A stretch of 64,000 nucleotides of DNA from Solibacillus sp. FSL W7-1464 (lineage in GTDB: Bacteria > Bacillota > Bacilli > Bacillales_A > Planococcaceae), in contig NZ_JBBORC010000001.1 in the NCBI RefSeq assembly GCF_038004425.1, positions 1,961,001 to 2,025,000 on the forward strand, given 5' to 3'. Under the pieces are notes generated by a model. That model ran no database searches, was not told where the DNA came from, and saw nothing but the letters and a program-made list of their open reading frames with translations. The position numbers and the translations under genes are program-made. Of this stretch, positions 16,878 to 26,323 are shown one piece after another (the first letter of the stretch is position 1; each line of letters starts with the position of its first letter).

Positions 16878-18386
16878 TTATTCGTTTGTCTTTTCTTCAG
16901 GCAATGTATCCAGTAATTCTTTCGCCTTTAAAATTTGAGGATCTTCTGTTTTCAACTTTTCGCTAATTGCATCCATTAACGCATATGTTGTATCCCCAGT
17001 TAAGATACCCGTCACTTCAAGTTCATTATCTTGTTGATATTCTTTTAATGCTGCTGCTGTCGATTCATCAAATTGTGTATCGACTTCACCTGGTTCATAG
17101 CCCAATACTTCCAAAATGCGTTCCGCTGTTTTGATGGACGCATGATCGGAATTTTGTTCATATGTCTGACTCGGATCAATATATGGTAAAGAAGCATAAT
17201 CCGGATAGCCAACTTTCACATCCGGTGCAATTCCTTTTTCATTCACCCAGTTACCGTCAGGAGTTAACCATTTGCCTGTTGTGAATTTCAAGTTTGCGCC
17301 GTCTTCCATATAGATGATCTCCTGCATTGTCCCTTTACCAAAGGAATTCAACCCGACAATTTGGGCACCTGCAGATTCTTTCAGTGCACCTGCTAAAATT
17401 TCAGAAGCAGAAGCACTGCCTTCATCGATTAAAACTGTTATAGGCAAATTATATTTAGAACGATTGTCCGCCGTCACAATTTGTGGCGTTGTATCTCGTT
17501 CTTGAATTTGAACGATTGTTTTTCCTTCTTCAACGAACAAGTTCGAAATATCGATTGCCGCTTTTAAATAGCCGCCAGGATTTTGGCGTACATCTAAAAC
17601 AATCCCCTTCATCCCTTGTTTTTCGTATTCAATTAGCAGTTTTTCAAGTTCTACCGCTGTATTTTCACTGAATGAAGTGATCTGGAAGTGAGCAATACCT
17701 TCTTCATCAATATCACCATATACCGTTTCAACCGGGATATCATCACGCACAATTGTCATATCAAAACTTTCTGCATCTCCGCGTTGAATTGTCAAAGTGA
17801 CTTCAGACCCTTTTTCACCGCGAATCAATAACACAGCTTCTGTAGAGCTCATGCCTTTTACGCTTTTCCCGTCAACGGCCAATACCATATCTTTCGGCTG
17901 TAAACCTGCTTTTTCGGCAGGTGTATTTTTAATAGGGGAAACAATCATAATATAACCATTTCGTTCTTGGATCTCCGCACCAATTCCTTGGAAACTAGAA
18001 GACAGGCTTTCATTAAACGAACTTGCCTCTTCTTTATTCATATAATCAGAATAAGGGTCTCCCAGTGCATCGAACATTCCGTTGATCGCACCATATACCA
18101 CTTCTTCTTCATTTATGTCCTCATAATATTTTTGCTGCAGTGCATCATACGCATCATATAGTTTTTTGAATTCCGCCCGTTCCACCGGTTCTTTTACTTC
18201 TACAACCTTTTTTTCACCGAATGTCAATGCAAAAATTGTTAGACCTGCTGTACATAAAATTGCCAGGAAAATGACCATTATAAAAGCAAATGGTTTCATT
18301 CGAAGATATTTTCCTGCTGGCTTCTCATTTGTAGTTTGCTCTTCGTTTAATTTGTTTTGTTCCTCGTCTCTTTTTTGTTCATCCAT
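16878..18386 (-). CDS. S41-family C-terminal processing protease (CtpA/CtpB-like)
   Basis: This 502-residue membrane-anchored serine protease has a short charged cytoplasmic N-terminus, a single membrane helix at about 33-56, a PDZ domain (about 135-205) that recognises C-termini, and the S41 catalytic core with nucleophile S324 (DEGSASASE) and general base K351 (SFGKGTMQE). A C-terminal peptidoglycan-binding domain follows (about 420-480). The catalytic domain faces the outside. B. subtilis relatives include CtpB, which acts in sporulation signalling. The precise role here cannot be read from sequence. The GGTG ribosome binding site is weak. Confidence 0.93.
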   Translation of the reverse strand: MDEQKRDEEQNKLNEEQTTNEKPAGKYLRMKPFAFIMVIFLAILCTAGLTIFALTFGEKKVVEVKEPVERAEFKKLYDAYDALQQKYYEDINEEEVVYGAINGMFDALGDPYSDYMNKEEASSFNESLSSSFQGIGAEIQERNGYIMIVSPIKNTPAEKAGLQPKDMVLAVDGKSVKGMSSTEAVLLIRGEKGSEVTLTIQRGDAESFDMTIVRDDIPVETVYGDIDEEGIAHFQITSFSENTAVELEKLLIEYEKQGMKGIVLDVRQNPGGYLKAAIDISNLFVEEGKTIVQIQERDTTPQIVTADNRSKYNLPITVLIDEGSASASEILAGALKESAGAQIVGLNSFGKGTMQEIIYMEDGANLKFTTGKWLTPDGNWVNEKGIAPDVKVGYPDYASLPYIDPSQTYEQNSDHASIKTAERILEVLGYEPGEVDTQFDESTAAALKEYQQDNELEVTGILTGDTTYALMDAISEKLKTEDPQILKAKELLDTLPEEKTNE

Positions 18387-18504
18387 TTCAATTTCACCAC
18401 TCTCATATTTACACTATCTGATGTCACACTATACCAATAATATCAGTTTACAAGCGACTAGAAAAGGATAGACATCATTTTTTTTCTTTCGTTTCATATT
18501 AAAT

Positions 18505-18548
18505 AGAAAAAAGCAGCGATTTCCGCCAATAAGTGGCCTCGCTGCTTG
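18505..18548 (-). terminator. Terminator of the DUF6612-type lipoprotein gene
   Basis: The stem AAGCAGCGA / TCGCTGCTT (18511-18548) is followed on the minus strand by TTTTTTCTATTT. Confidence 0.85.
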
Positions 18549-18553
18549 ATTTA

Positions 18554-19399
18554 TTATTCGGTTTTAGCTTGTTTGATCACTTCATTCGGTATATTGATTT
18601 CTTTTACTTCATCAAATTTCGAATAGACAATGTTCGCATCATTTTCAATCGTTGTTTCCTGGCCCTCTACATTTGTAATGATTTTAAGGTCCATATCCAT
18701 TTCTTTTATATCAAACGTATCTTTTGCCACAACAATTTTATATTGTGAATCTTCAAAAGACATGTTCTCAAGAATTTCACCATTAACCTCCATAGATTCA
18801 CCTAAACTTGCTCCCATTTGCGATAGTATAAACTGCTTGAACTCATCGCCTTCAATGTTCAGCGTTAACAAATAATTTTTAACATCCTGTTCGAAGCTGA
18901 AATCTTCTATAAATTGCTCAAGCTGTTGGAGTTGCTCTGATGCATCTGCCTGAGCACCGGTTTGAGCTAAAAGTTGTTCATACTGTTCATCAGGCATTTT
19001 CAACCATTCATTCGACTCGCCGTTTAACATGTAAAAGCCATCTTCTTCTGTCATATACATTTCAATTGGCATTTCCATTTTTTCGTCGCCCATATTCATC
19101 TCAACGGTACCTTTCGAGTACATCGCCGTCGGATTTTGCTGAATATCCATTGCCAGATTGGAGTTGCTTGTGATTTCCATCGATTGACCCTCCATCACGA
19201 AGCTTGTCACCTGATCCATCGTTGTTTCGGCATGAACACTTTTCAAGTTCTGCTGCCGCTGCAATGCATTCTCGTATACTTGCTGTAATGTTAAATTCGC
19301 TTCGCTATCAGTACCCTCGACCGGTTCGGCTGTATCTCCGCAGCCTGCAACAAGTGCAATCGATAATGTGGACATCGCGAATAAGTATCGTTTTTTCAA
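18554..19399 (-). CDS. Secreted lipoprotein of the DUF6612 / LolA-like type
   Basis: This 281-residue protein has a signal peptide and lipobox LVAGC (lipidated Cys at residue 20). The mature part begins with an acidic spacer and then carries the pattern QVYENALQRQQNLKSVHAETTM and repeated short beta strands (MEITSNSNLAMDIQ, SKGTVEMNMG). This is typical of lipoproteins with a half-barrel fold similar to LolA/LppX. No enzymatic motif is visible. It may bind lipids or act in envelope sensing, which is inference only. Confidence 0.8.
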   Translation of the reverse strand: MKKRYLFAMSTLSIALVAGCGDTAEPVEGTDSEANLTLQQVYENALQRQQNLKSVHAETTMDQVTSFVMEGQSMEITSNSNLAMDIQQNPTAMYSKGTVEMNMGDEKMEMPIEMYMTEEDGFYMLNGESNEWLKMPDEQYEQLLAQTGAQADASEQLQQLEQFIEDFSFEQDVKNYLLTLNIEGDEFKQFILSQMGASLGESMEVNGEILENMSFEDSQYKIVVAKDTFDIKEMDMDLKIITNVEGQETTIENDANIVYSKFDEVKEINIPNEVIKQAKTE

Positions 19400-19553
19400 A
19401 TTGATTTCAACCCTTCCTTAAGTAAACTTCTCTATCCATACCCTAATTTATTGTATTTATATCGTGAATTTTGAAATTAGTTTGAATGAATTAAGTACGC
19501 TTTGAAAATATTGTCTGGATAGAGTGCATTATTTTAGGAATGACGGATAAAAT

Positions 19554-19583
19554 AAAAAGTGTCTACAGGCATAGACACTTTTT
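19554..19583 (-). terminator. Terminator of the HEPN-like gene
   Basis: The stem AAAAAGTGTCTA with its complement around a small loop lies directly after the stop codon of the minus-strand gene at 19589. Confidence 0.85.
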
Positions 19584-19588
19584 ATTCC

Positions 19589-20047
19589 TCACCAATTCAA
19601 TTTAATTCCGTATTGTTCATTTAAAAACACATGCAACTCTTTGTACGTACAAAGGGCAATCCCGATGACAATTTCATTTTCATTCATGTCTTTTTCGATT
19701 TTGAGGTTGTTTTCAAAAATGTGAAAGTTCATCGGCAAAGCTTTAATGTCCACACTAATATTATGTGCAGCTTTGTTGCGCCAATAATTCAGCAGCCATA
19801 AGTTTTCAAATAGTTTTTTTTCGATTAATCCTAATGCATAAACAGAATATACTTTAGTGCTGTAATTGGAGCTCGCCATTGGGATATAAGTTGACTGATC
19901 TTTAAAGCTCCTTACTTTCGGCAGCTTTTCCTGAATCAAATGGTTAATGGCATTTTCACAAAACAGACTAACCGTGACAATATTCGCTAACGGATCCACT
20001 GTGCTTGAGATTCGATCAACAAATTTCTTCGCTACTTCCTGACTCAT
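19589..20047 (-). CDS. Small HEPN-like all-alpha protein
   Basis: A 152-residue predicted helical protein with no signal peptide or membrane segment. Near the middle it has YWRNKAAHNI (R90 to H95), an R-N-x-x-x-H arrangement that matches the RX4-6H motif of the HEPN superfamily. In many members of that family this motif is an RNase active site, and in others it is only structural. The N-terminal part (DPLANIVTVSLFCENAINHLI) looks like the first HEPN helix pair. There is no adjacent MNT nucleotidyltransferase or other antitoxin, so a classical toxin-antitoxin pair is not evident. The closest functional analogy is uncertain. Confidence 0.7.
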   Translation of the reverse strand: MSQEVAKKFVDRISSTVDPLANIVTVSLFCENAINHLIQEKLPKVRSFKDQSTYIPMASSNYSTKVYSVYALGLIEKKLFENLWLLNYWRNKAAHNISVDIKALPMNFHIFENNLKIEKDMNENEIVIGIALCTYKELHVFLNEQYGIKLNW

Positions 20048-20265
20048 CCCCTCACTCCTTTTTTTCCTATTTGGCCGTCATTTATGTGCTTTAAAATTGT
20101 CGGTAACTCAGTTTGCCCACCACATGAATATGCTATGCCAATATTCCAACAGGAAATTCCCCCAAAAAGCCCCAAATGTTTATAACAAAATAGGAAGGGT
20201 AAAAATTGTTTAATAGAATTTCAAATCTGGATTTTCTATATTATAAAAATCGGAAAGAGATGCTT

Positions 20266-21360
20266 ATGAATCGTAAATTAGAAGAAGTGCAATTCGCTCG
20301 AGCATTTGCTATGTTCGCAGTACTATTTGTACATTTTAGTTCATCTGGTTTAGGTGCAATGGAAGTTGGCACGAATATGTTTTATATGTATTCAAGCTTC
20401 AATACACTAGGTAAACTTGGTGTTCCGGTATTCTTTTTCTTGAGTGGACTCGTCTTGCTGTATAGTTACCGGAATCGGGATTTCAATTTTGGAACGATTA
20501 AAGCCTTTTACATTAAACGCATGAAATATATTATTATCCCGTATATATCGATTTCACTCTTATATTTCATCGGTAAGTGGATGATTTACTATGATTACAC
20601 GGCCGTAGAAGCAGTAAGAACATTTACGGTGCAATTATTTACCGGAAAAGTCTATATGCATTTATACTTTTTGTTTGTACTTATTCAATTTTATTTAATA
20701 TTTCCGTTTATTTTGTTTATATTTAAAAAATTCAATTTGAAAGTATTGCCTGCTTTGATTGGTTCACTTATCATTCAATTTGCTTGGTATTACTTAAACA
20801 AAAATTATTTCGTTGTTACATCACGCGGCTCCTACTTTATTTCTTATTTACCTTTCTTCGTAACAGGTGCTGCAGTTGGTTTTCATTATTTGCGGTTGGA
20901 TGAAAACTGGAATCGTTCAAAGAAGTGGCTATCATTTTTTATAGTAGCAGCATTTTTAATTTCAGCAATCACACTAATAATCGGGGATATTACATTACAA
21001 ATGAATACGTTAAGTAACTGGCTACCACCATCTGACTACCGTACGCTTATTTTGGATGGCTTTTATACCGCTCTTGGACTAACGGGCGGATTTATGTGTA
21101 TTTGGCTTGGAAAAATGGTCATCAGTATAGATAATTATAAGTTAACTGATTTTTTAAACCGATTGGCAGCAATGTCTTTTGGCATTTATCTATTCCATCC
21201 GTTCTTCCTGATTTTCACCAGATTGTTGATACCAGGTGGTACACCTGTCGTCTTTCATTCATGGCAGCTAATTACAGCCGTTGTGGTTACAGCCATTAGT
21301 TGGATGATTACGCGCCTAGTTTCAAACATCCGATATGGTTGGTTATTAATCGGAAAATAA
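20266..21360 (+). CDS. Acyltransferase-3 family integral membrane protein
   Basis: This protein of about 364 residues has some ten membrane helices and the acyltransferase_3 pattern. It begins with the conserved QFARAFAMFAVLFVHFSS (the family's conserved His near residue 21) and continues with FFFLSGLVLLYSYR. Members O-acylate exported sugars, peptidoglycan or lipids. The ATG at 20266 is preferred because the family motif then begins about 8 residues in, and GGAAAGAG lies upstream. A TTG at 20206 with AGGAAGGG upstream would add 20 residues and cannot be excluded. It stands alone, so the acceptor is unknown. Confidence 0.88.
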   Translation: MNRKLEEVQFARAFAMFAVLFVHFSSSGLGAMEVGTNMFYMYSSFNTLGKLGVPVFFFLSGLVLLYSYRNRDFNFGTIKAFYIKRMKYIIIPYISISLLYFIGKWMIYYDYTAVEAVRTFTVQLFTGKVYMHLYFLFVLIQFYLIFPFILFIFKKFNLKVLPALIGSLIIQFAWYYLNKNYFVVTSRGSYFISYLPFFVTGAAVGFHYLRLDENWNRSKKWLSFFIVAAFLISAITLIIGDITLQMNTLSNWLPPSDYRTLILDGFYTALGLTGGFMCIWLGKMVISIDNYKLTDFLNRLAAMSFGIYLFHPFFLIFTRLLIPGGTPVVFHSWQLITAVVVTAISWMITRLVSNIRYGWLLIGK

Positions 21361-21367
21361 AACAAAA

Positions 21368-21610
21368 GGGGCCGGAACATAACCCAAAAACACTATTTTC
21401 CTCTGAGAGGAAAATAGTGTTTTTTTGCTAAGCGTTAAAATTGATTTCCATTCCGGGACGCTTTCCACGGGCACGGCCTTACACGAACGTCTCAGGCGTC
21501 GTGCTGTTCCCGTAGGAGTCGCCCTGCATTCCAATCAATTTTCCGAAATATCCGTTTCTTAATAAAGAATTCCTTCTTAGTCACTGGTAATTCTACTTAT
21601 GTCCCAGCCT
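21368..21610. repeat. Composite intergenic repeat containing a Bacillales-type GGGACGCTTTCC element
   Basis: The interval is bounded by a 14-base inverted pair (GGGCCGGAACATAA at the left, TTATGTCCCAGCC at the right). It contains a perfect hairpin at 21389-21421 followed by TTTTTT, which serves as the acyltransferase gene terminator. The inner block (about 21440-21545) starts ATTTCCATTCCGGGACGCTT and ends GGAGTCGCC...CCAATCAATTTTC. From memory, similar blocks recur between genes in many Bacillaceae and Planococcaceae genomes. No reading frame in it is credible. With the deoD terminators it fills the gap 21361-21730. Confidence 0.6.
21389..21427 (+). terminator. Terminator of the acyltransferase-3 gene
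   Basis: A perfect 15-base stem (AACACTATTTTCCTC and complement) with a 3-base loop is followed by TTTTTT. Confidence 0.9.
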
Positions 21611-21660
21611 GTTCATTGTTCAAAACCTGATCGACATAAAATCACTTGATTTAAAAAGAT

Positions 21661-21697
21661 AAAAAGAGGCAAGCCACCTTTTTGGTCGCCTGCCTCT
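21661..21697 (-). terminator. Terminator of deoD
   Basis: The stem AGAGGCAAGCCACC / GGTCGCCTGCCTCT (two mismatches) is followed on the minus strand by TTTTTATC. A second small hairpin (AAGGG / CCCTT, 21704-21720) lies between it and deoD. Confidence 0.8.
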
Positions 21698-21730
21698 AGT
21701 TTTAAGGGATCAAAGCCCTTTTAATCACTG

Positions 21731-22438
21731 TTAGTCTTGAATCGCCGCTTCCAACGCAATTACCATCATGTCATTGAACGTAGTTTGGCGCTCTTCAGAT
21801 GAAGTTACTTCACCTGTCAGGATGTGGTCAGATACTGTTAGTACTGTTAAAGCTTGACGGCCGAATTTCGCTGCTAATGTGTATAGTGCAGATGTTTCCA
21901 TTTCAACTGCTAATACGCCATATTGCGCTAGTTTTTCGTTTTGTGCTTCGTCAGAATAGAACATATCAGCAGTGAAGATATTTCCTACACGTACGTTTAA
22001 GTTCGCTTCTTTTGCAGCATTGTAAGCTTTCAGTAATAAATCGAAATCCGCAGTAGGTGCATAGTCGATTGTCCCCCCGAAAACAACACGATTCATGTTA
22101 GAATCTGTAGATGAAGTTTGTGCAATAATAACGTCACGTACTTTCACGTCTTTTTGGATCGCACCACAAGTACCTACACGGATCAGTTTCTGGACACCGT
22201 ATTCTTGCATTAGCTCAGTCGCATAAATTGAAATAGATGGTACACCCATGCCTGTCCCTTGTACAGAAACGCGCTTCCCTTTATACGTACCTGTATAGCC
22301 AAGAATATTACGTACTTCATTATATTGTACAACATCTTCTAAAAATGTTTCGGCAATATATTTTGCACGCAATGGATCTCCTGGTAATAGTACGATTTCT
22401 GCTATGTCGCCTTTTTTGGCATTAATATGAACGCTCAT
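21731..22438 (-). CDS. deoD: Purine-nucleoside phosphorylase, DeoD type
   Basis: DeoD cleaves purine (deoxy)nucleosides with phosphate to the base and (deoxy)ribose 1-phosphate in the salvage pathway. The 235-residue protein shows the hexameric-type signature: N-terminal [31 protein letters not shown], the phosphate- and base-site segment [12 protein letters not shown], and SDH near the C-terminus. It is monocistronic with a strong terminator. A near-consensus catabolite-response element lies 34 bases upstream, consistent with carbon control of nucleoside use. Confidence 0.97.
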   Translation of the reverse strand: MSVHINAKKGDIAEIVLLPGDPLRAKYIAETFLEDVVQYNEVRNILGYTGTYKGKRVSVQGTGMGVPSISIYATELMQEYGVQKLIRVGTCGAIQKDVKVRDVIIAQTSSTDSNMNRVVFGGTIDYAPTADFDLLLKAYNAAKEANLNVRVGNIFTADMFYSDEAQNEKLAQYGVLAVEMETSALYTLAAKFGRQALTVLTVSDHILTGEVTSSEERQTTFNDMMVIALEAAIQD

Positions 22439-22471
22439 CTAAAAACCTCTTTTCATCATAATTCTTCTAAA

Positions 22472-22487
22472 TTGTAAACGTTTTCGA
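22472..22487. promoter_or_regulatory. Candidate cre (CcpA) site upstream of deoD
   Basis: TTGTAAACGTTTTCGA differs from the consensus WTGNNARCGNWWWCAW at a single position. It lies in the deoD promoter region, where CcpA would be expected to repress. Confidence 0.45.
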
Positions 22488-22627
22488 ATAAACATTCAAT
22501 CGTTAGACGTCTTGCTTCTCAAAAAAATTGAAGAAAAAACAATATTTGGACAAATTAACGAATTTTTTTACGAAGGCACGTCCTATTTCAATATACCCTA
22601 TCTGACGTTTAGCATGCAAAATATTGC

Positions 22628-22852
22628 TTATAATGAAAATTTATTCTCATACAGGTCCCATAATTGGTCAAAAGCGCCTATCGTCATATATTCATCGGAT
22701 TGAAATTCTATATAATTTGTGAGTTCTTCAAAGCTGTCGGACATTTTTGGAAAGGCGTGATCGTGAAACATACTTTCGGCAAAACGCACCTTTTCGTCCG
22801 ACCACTCCCCTCCTCTAAATGTAAGTGCAAAATGATAAAATGATTTTTTCAA
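22628..22852 (-). CDS. yozE: YozE family (UPF0346) small protein
   Basis: A 74-residue soluble protein matching the YozE pattern: [11 protein letters not shown] at the N-terminus, ADHAF-like [21 protein letters not shown] in the middle and FDQLWDLYE at the end. The fold is SAM-like, and the cellular role is unknown. Translation starts at TTG (22852) preceded by GGAGGG at 6 bases. There is no ATG in a suitable place. Confidence 0.9.
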   Translation of the reverse strand: MKKSFYHFALTFRGGEWSDEKVRFAESMFHDHAFPKMSDSFEELTNYIEFQSDEYMTIGAFDQLWDLYENKFSL

Positions 22853-22953
22853 TTTTTTCCCTCCTTTATATATTTTTCACAATATATAGTGTAAATTTCC
22901 TATCCATGTAGTAAAATAGTTAAATACTGATTTTTCAGAAAGTGGTGAATAAT

Positions 22954-24732
22954 TTGCGAAAAAGCAAGAAAACTAAACCTGATAAAGAAAAACTAAGGAA
23001 AAAATTTATTAATCCGAAAGCCTCATTTCACTTTTTTCATTTAATACGAGGTAAAATTCTACTTACTTTCACTATTTTAATGGCAATAATTATCGCTATG
23101 CAAATTTTGTCGTATATTAATATAACAAATTTGGAAAAAAACTTGCGAGAATTTGCAGAAGAAAATTTACAGCAGCAAATGCATATTAACAGTTTAGCTT
23201 CAGATATTGCAAAGCTTTCAAGCCATGAACAAACTTACTTAATTACAGGTGACGAAAAATTTCTTCAATTATATGAAGAGACAAAGGAACGAATACATAC
23301 AAATTTAACATCTGTTGAAGCGTCATTCAAAAATCAGGATGAAGAACTCAAAATTGTCGGGTTAATCCAACAGTTTTACGCTAATTATTTATCCTATTCT
23401 AAATCGACAATTGAAGTGCGTCAAAAATATGGCTATGAAAATGCCGCCAAACTTTTTGCCAATAGCGGAAGTCAAAATTTCAAAAGTTATATTGATGAAA
23501 ACACGGGTAAATTGATTCAAATACTTGAGCAGCGCAATGAAAAAACTATTTCAGACTTGGAACAGTTTGCATTCGCCTCTAAAATAATGATTTCTGCCCT
23601 AACAGGAGTTGCTGTTATTTTAACAATTTCATTAGGTTATATTTTATCGAAATCAATACGGAGAAATACGAAAAAGATTAATGAATCGATTCTGGATATC
23701 GCCCAGGCTGGCGGTGACTTGACACGGCGCGTGAATGTGAAAACAAAGGACGAATTTTCAATTATAGGTGATTCCACAAATATTTTAATCGACTCGATAT
23801 CCGCATTGGTTAAACGTGTCTCAAGCCTAGCCGAAAACGTATCCGGAAGTTCACAGGAATTAATGGCACTTGCAGATGAAAATGCTCGAACAATAGATTT
23901 TATTGCTGATTCTACGATGAACATCGCGAGTGACAGCAGTGAAATTTTAACCAGTATCGGAAATGCGGGAAATGAAATGCAAAAATTGGAACAATCGATG
24001 CACGTATTAGATGAAAAGGCACGAGAAGTTCAGCAAGCTGCATCTGAAATGAAAGAGGCTGCACATAAAGGAAGCAAATCGGTGAACCATTCATCAACTG
24101 TCATGCTTGAAATCGAAGAGACAATGGCTACAACTTCTGATACAGTTGAAAAATTAGGGGAAAAATCCAAAAATATTACTTCTATTATCAGTACAATAAC
24201 AGCGATTGCCGAACAAACAAACTTACTTGCATTAAATGCGGCGATTGAGGCTGCTCGGGCAGGAGAACATGGAAGAGGTTTTGCTGTTGTAGCGGCTGAA
24301 GTTCGTAAACTTGCCGAACAATCCCAAAAGGCTGCGAAAGAAGTATCGGCCATCGTTGGATCCATTCAAGCAGAAGTCAAGTCCATTATTGAGCAAAATC
24401 ATACAGGGGTTGAAAAAGTAATCCGTGGTGTGGATGTGACGAATGAAACGACCAGTTCTTTACAAAATATATTACTGCAAACAGAAAAAACATCTGATAT
24501 TTTAACACAGATGGTTGCTCAGATTGAACAAACTTTAAATAATAGCCAAGGTGTAACTACATCGTTCGTACATGTTGCCGCGATTGCAGACAATACTGCT
24601 GTCAATACGGAACGAAGTGCAGCTGCCGCATCTCAGGGATCTGCCTCTATGGAAGAAATTAATGCATCTGCTGTGGAATTGGCATCACAAGCAGATCACC
24701 TTCGAAGTGTTGTCAATGAATTTAAAATATAA
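22954..24732 (+). CDS. Methyl-accepting chemotaxis protein
   Basis: This chemoreceptor of about 592 residues has a basic cytoplasmic N-terminus, a first membrane helix at about 32-54, an extracellular helical sensor of the CHASE3/4HB type (about 55-205) and a second helix at about 207-228. A HAMP domain follows, then a long cytoplasmic coiled-coil with the conserved signalling tip ([28 protein letters not shown]). The ligand is unknown. The TTG at 22954 is the best start because AAGTGGTGA sits just upstream. The GTG at 22942 would overlap that ribosome binding site. Confidence 0.94.
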   Translation: MRKSKKTKPDKEKLRKKFINPKASFHFFHLIRGKILLTFTILMAIIIAMQILSYINITNLEKNLREFAEENLQQQMHINSLASDIAKLSSHEQTYLITGDEKFLQLYEETKERIHTNLTSVEASFKNQDEELKIVGLIQQFYANYLSYSKSTIEVRQKYGYENAAKLFANSGSQNFKSYIDENTGKLIQILEQRNEKTISDLEQFAFASKIMISALTGVAVILTISLGYILSKSIRRNTKKINESILDIAQAGGDLTRRVNVKTKDEFSIIGDSTNILIDSISALVKRVSSLAENVSGSSQELMALADENARTIDFIADSTMNIASDSSEILTSIGNAGNEMQKLEQSMHVLDEKAREVQQAASEMKEAAHKGSKSVNHSSTVMLEIEETMATTSDTVEKLGEKSKNITSIISTITAIAEQTNLLALNAAIEAARAGEHGRGFAVVAAEVRKLAEQSQKAAKEVSAIVGSIQAEVKSIIEQNHTGVEKVIRGVDVTNETTSSLQNILLQTEKTSDILTQMVAQIEQTLNNSQGVTTSFVHVAAIADNTAVNTERSAAAASQGSASMEEINASAVELASQADHLRSVVNEFKI

Positions 24733-24736
24733 TATA

Positions 24737-24776
24737 AAAAACTCGCTCATGGGACATCCATAAGCGAGTTTTTTTA
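24737..24776. terminator. Bidirectional terminator between the chemoreceptor gene and msrB
   Basis: The stem AACTCGCT / AGCGAGTT (24740-24770) has AAAAA on the left and TTTTTTT on the right, so it can end transcription from both convergent units. Confidence 0.85.
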
Positions 24777-25202
24777 TTCAAACAATGATTTATATTCAGC
24801 GTAACCTTCTTTTTCGAGATCCTCTACAGGAATAAAGCGCATTGCCGCTGAATTAATACAATAACGCAATCCACCTAATTCTTGCGGACCATCCGGAAAT
24901 ACATGACCTAAATGGGAATCAGCTGTTTTACTGCGGACTTCTACACGACGCATACCGTGTGATGTATCAAAATGCTCGGTCACCTCTACTTTTTCAATTG
25001 GCTTTGAAAAAGATGGCCAGCCGCAGCCTGCATCATATTTATCTTTTGAGCTGAAAAGCGGCTTTCCTGAAACGATATCCACATATATACCATCTTCGAA
25101 AACATCATTGTATTCATTGCGGAATGGAGGTTCCGTTCCTTGGTTTTGTGTAACATGATACTGCATATCTGTTAACTCTTTCAAACGCTGCTCTTTATTC
25201 AT
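24774..25202 (-). CDS. msrB: Peptide-methionine (R)-S-oxide reductase
   Basis: MsrB reduces the R-epimer of methionine sulfoxide in damaged proteins. The 142-residue protein has the family motifs [14 protein letters not shown](P)DGP and the catalytic RYCIN with Cys115. The paired zinc-binding CxxC motifs of some MsrB proteins are absent. A candidate resolving cysteine is C60. The gene starts directly after the msrA stop, with a G-rich SD (GGGGGG) inside the msrA 3' end, so the two are co-translated. Confidence 0.96.
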   Translation of the reverse strand: MNKEQRLKELTDMQYHVTQNQGTEPPFRNEYNDVFEDGIYVDIVSGKPLFSSKDKYDAGCGWPSFSKPIEKVEVTEHFDTSHGMRRVEVRSKTADSHLGHVFPDGPQELGGLRYCINSAAMRFIPVEDLEKEGYAEYKSLFE

Positions 25203-25730
25203 TTATTTCGCCCCCCAGTGTTTTTCAATAAATCCTGCACGCCCTGAACCAACAGAATAGCGTTCGTAGTGTGCCGGGTTCTTCTTATAGTAGTGCTGAT
25301 GATAAGCTTCTGCTGCGTAAAATGGCTTTGCTTCAAGAATTTTAACGGCAATCGGTGATTTGAATTTTCCGCTCGCCTCCAGTTTGGACTTAGATAGTTC
25401 CGCAATCTGCTTTTGAACATCATCATGGTAAAAAATCGCCGTTGTGTATGATTCGCCACGGTCATAAAATTGACCGCCCGCATCTGTCGGATCAATCAGT
25501 GTCCAATAAAGTTCAACCAGTTTTTCATAAGGATAAATTTCAGGATCAAACGTAATTTGAACTGCCTCCAGATGGCCTGTTGTTTCACTGCATACTTGTT
25601 CGTATGTCGGGTTTTCAACATGCCCGCCCGTATAACCAGAAACGACCTCTATAATCCCGGGCTGTTGATCAAACGGCTTTACCATACACCAGAAGCAGCC
25701 CCCTGCAAATGTCGCTTTTTCATATGCCAT
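25203..25730 (-). CDS. msrA: Peptide-methionine (S)-S-oxide reductase
   Basis: MsrA reduces the S-epimer of methionine sulfoxide. The catalytic motif GCFWC lies at residues 11-15 (nucleophile C12). The GHLEAVQ and [10 protein letters not shown] segments are present, and the C-terminus has no resolving cysteine. The ATG at 25730 is preceded by AGGAGG at 8 bases. An ATG two codons earlier is too close to that site. It is first in msrA-msrB. The neighbours ypmS and ypmR upstream repeat a B. subtilis gene order. Confidence 0.96.
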   Translation of the reverse strand: MAYEKATFAGGCFWCMVKPFDQQPGIIEVVSGYTGGHVENPTYEQVCSETTGHLEAVQITFDPEIYPYEKLVELYWTLIDPTDAGGQFYDRGESYTTAIFYHDDVQKQIAELSKSKLEASGKFKSPIAVKILEAKPFYAAEAYHQHYYKKNPAHYERYSVGSGRAGFIEKHWGAK

Positions 25731-25746
25731 TAACATTACCTCCTAT

Positions 25747-26319
25747 TTACTTCGTCTGGTTTGGAATAACTACTTCCAACTCTATTTTATCATTCGGTAA
25801 ATCAATTTCCTTAGCGCGCACTCTTGAACCGCTAGCGATATTGATGCGCGACAGATCAACATAAATTTCCTCGTCATTTGGTTTCACCGTTATCCAGTTT
25901 GGAAAATTAACCGCATCATCAATCATTTTCAGGACGGTTTTTGGAGGAATATTTACTTTGCCCACATGGACAGCCTCTTGATTCAGTGTAATATTACCAT
26001 TATTTACAACAGGAATGAAATCCATCTGTATCGGTAATTCGATATTAAAAACAGTTAGTGTACTGTATAAATAAATTTTATCATCCACTGTCAGCTCTAC
26101 CGGTACCGGTGACTGGTTCATAGCTTCCGATAAATATTGTTTTGCGATTGCTTCGAATTCTTTAGCTGTCGTTTCCACAGTCAATATATTGCCCTCAACA
26201 GGGAGTGGCGGCTGTTCGGTTGCCTGTTTAACATCAGCAGTTATTAAATACAGCAATGTGGCAAATGTTATGAGTACTGCTCCAGCCAATAATAAAAATG
26301 CGACTTTCCATTTGTTCAT
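25747..26319 (-). CDS. ypmS: YpmS family (DUF2140) membrane-anchored protein
   Basis: A protein of about 190 residues with one N-terminal membrane helix (about 5-28) and an extracytoplasmic domain of the DUF2140/YpmS type, ending in a hydrophilic tail. No enzymatic motif is seen. The ATG at 26319 has GAGGAG 7 bases upstream. The TTG at 26334 overlaps that ribosome binding site and is rejected. The gene begins 4 bases after the stop of ypmR, so it is coupled to it. Confidence 0.88.
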   Translation of the reverse strand: MNKWKVAFLLLAGAVLITFATLLYLITADVKQATEQPPLPVEGNILTVETTAKEFEAIAKQYLSEAMNQSPVPVELTVDDKIYLYSTLTVFNIELPIQMDFIPVVNNGNITLNQEAVHVGKVNIPPKTVLKMIDDAVNFPNWITVKPNDEEIYVDLSRINIASGSRVRAKEIDLPNDKIELEVVIPNQTK

Positions 26320-26323
26320 CTTC

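Noticed and set aside
21346-21534. A 62-codon minus-strand frame within the intergenic repeat
   Set aside because: It is created by the repeat sequence itself and crosses a terminator.
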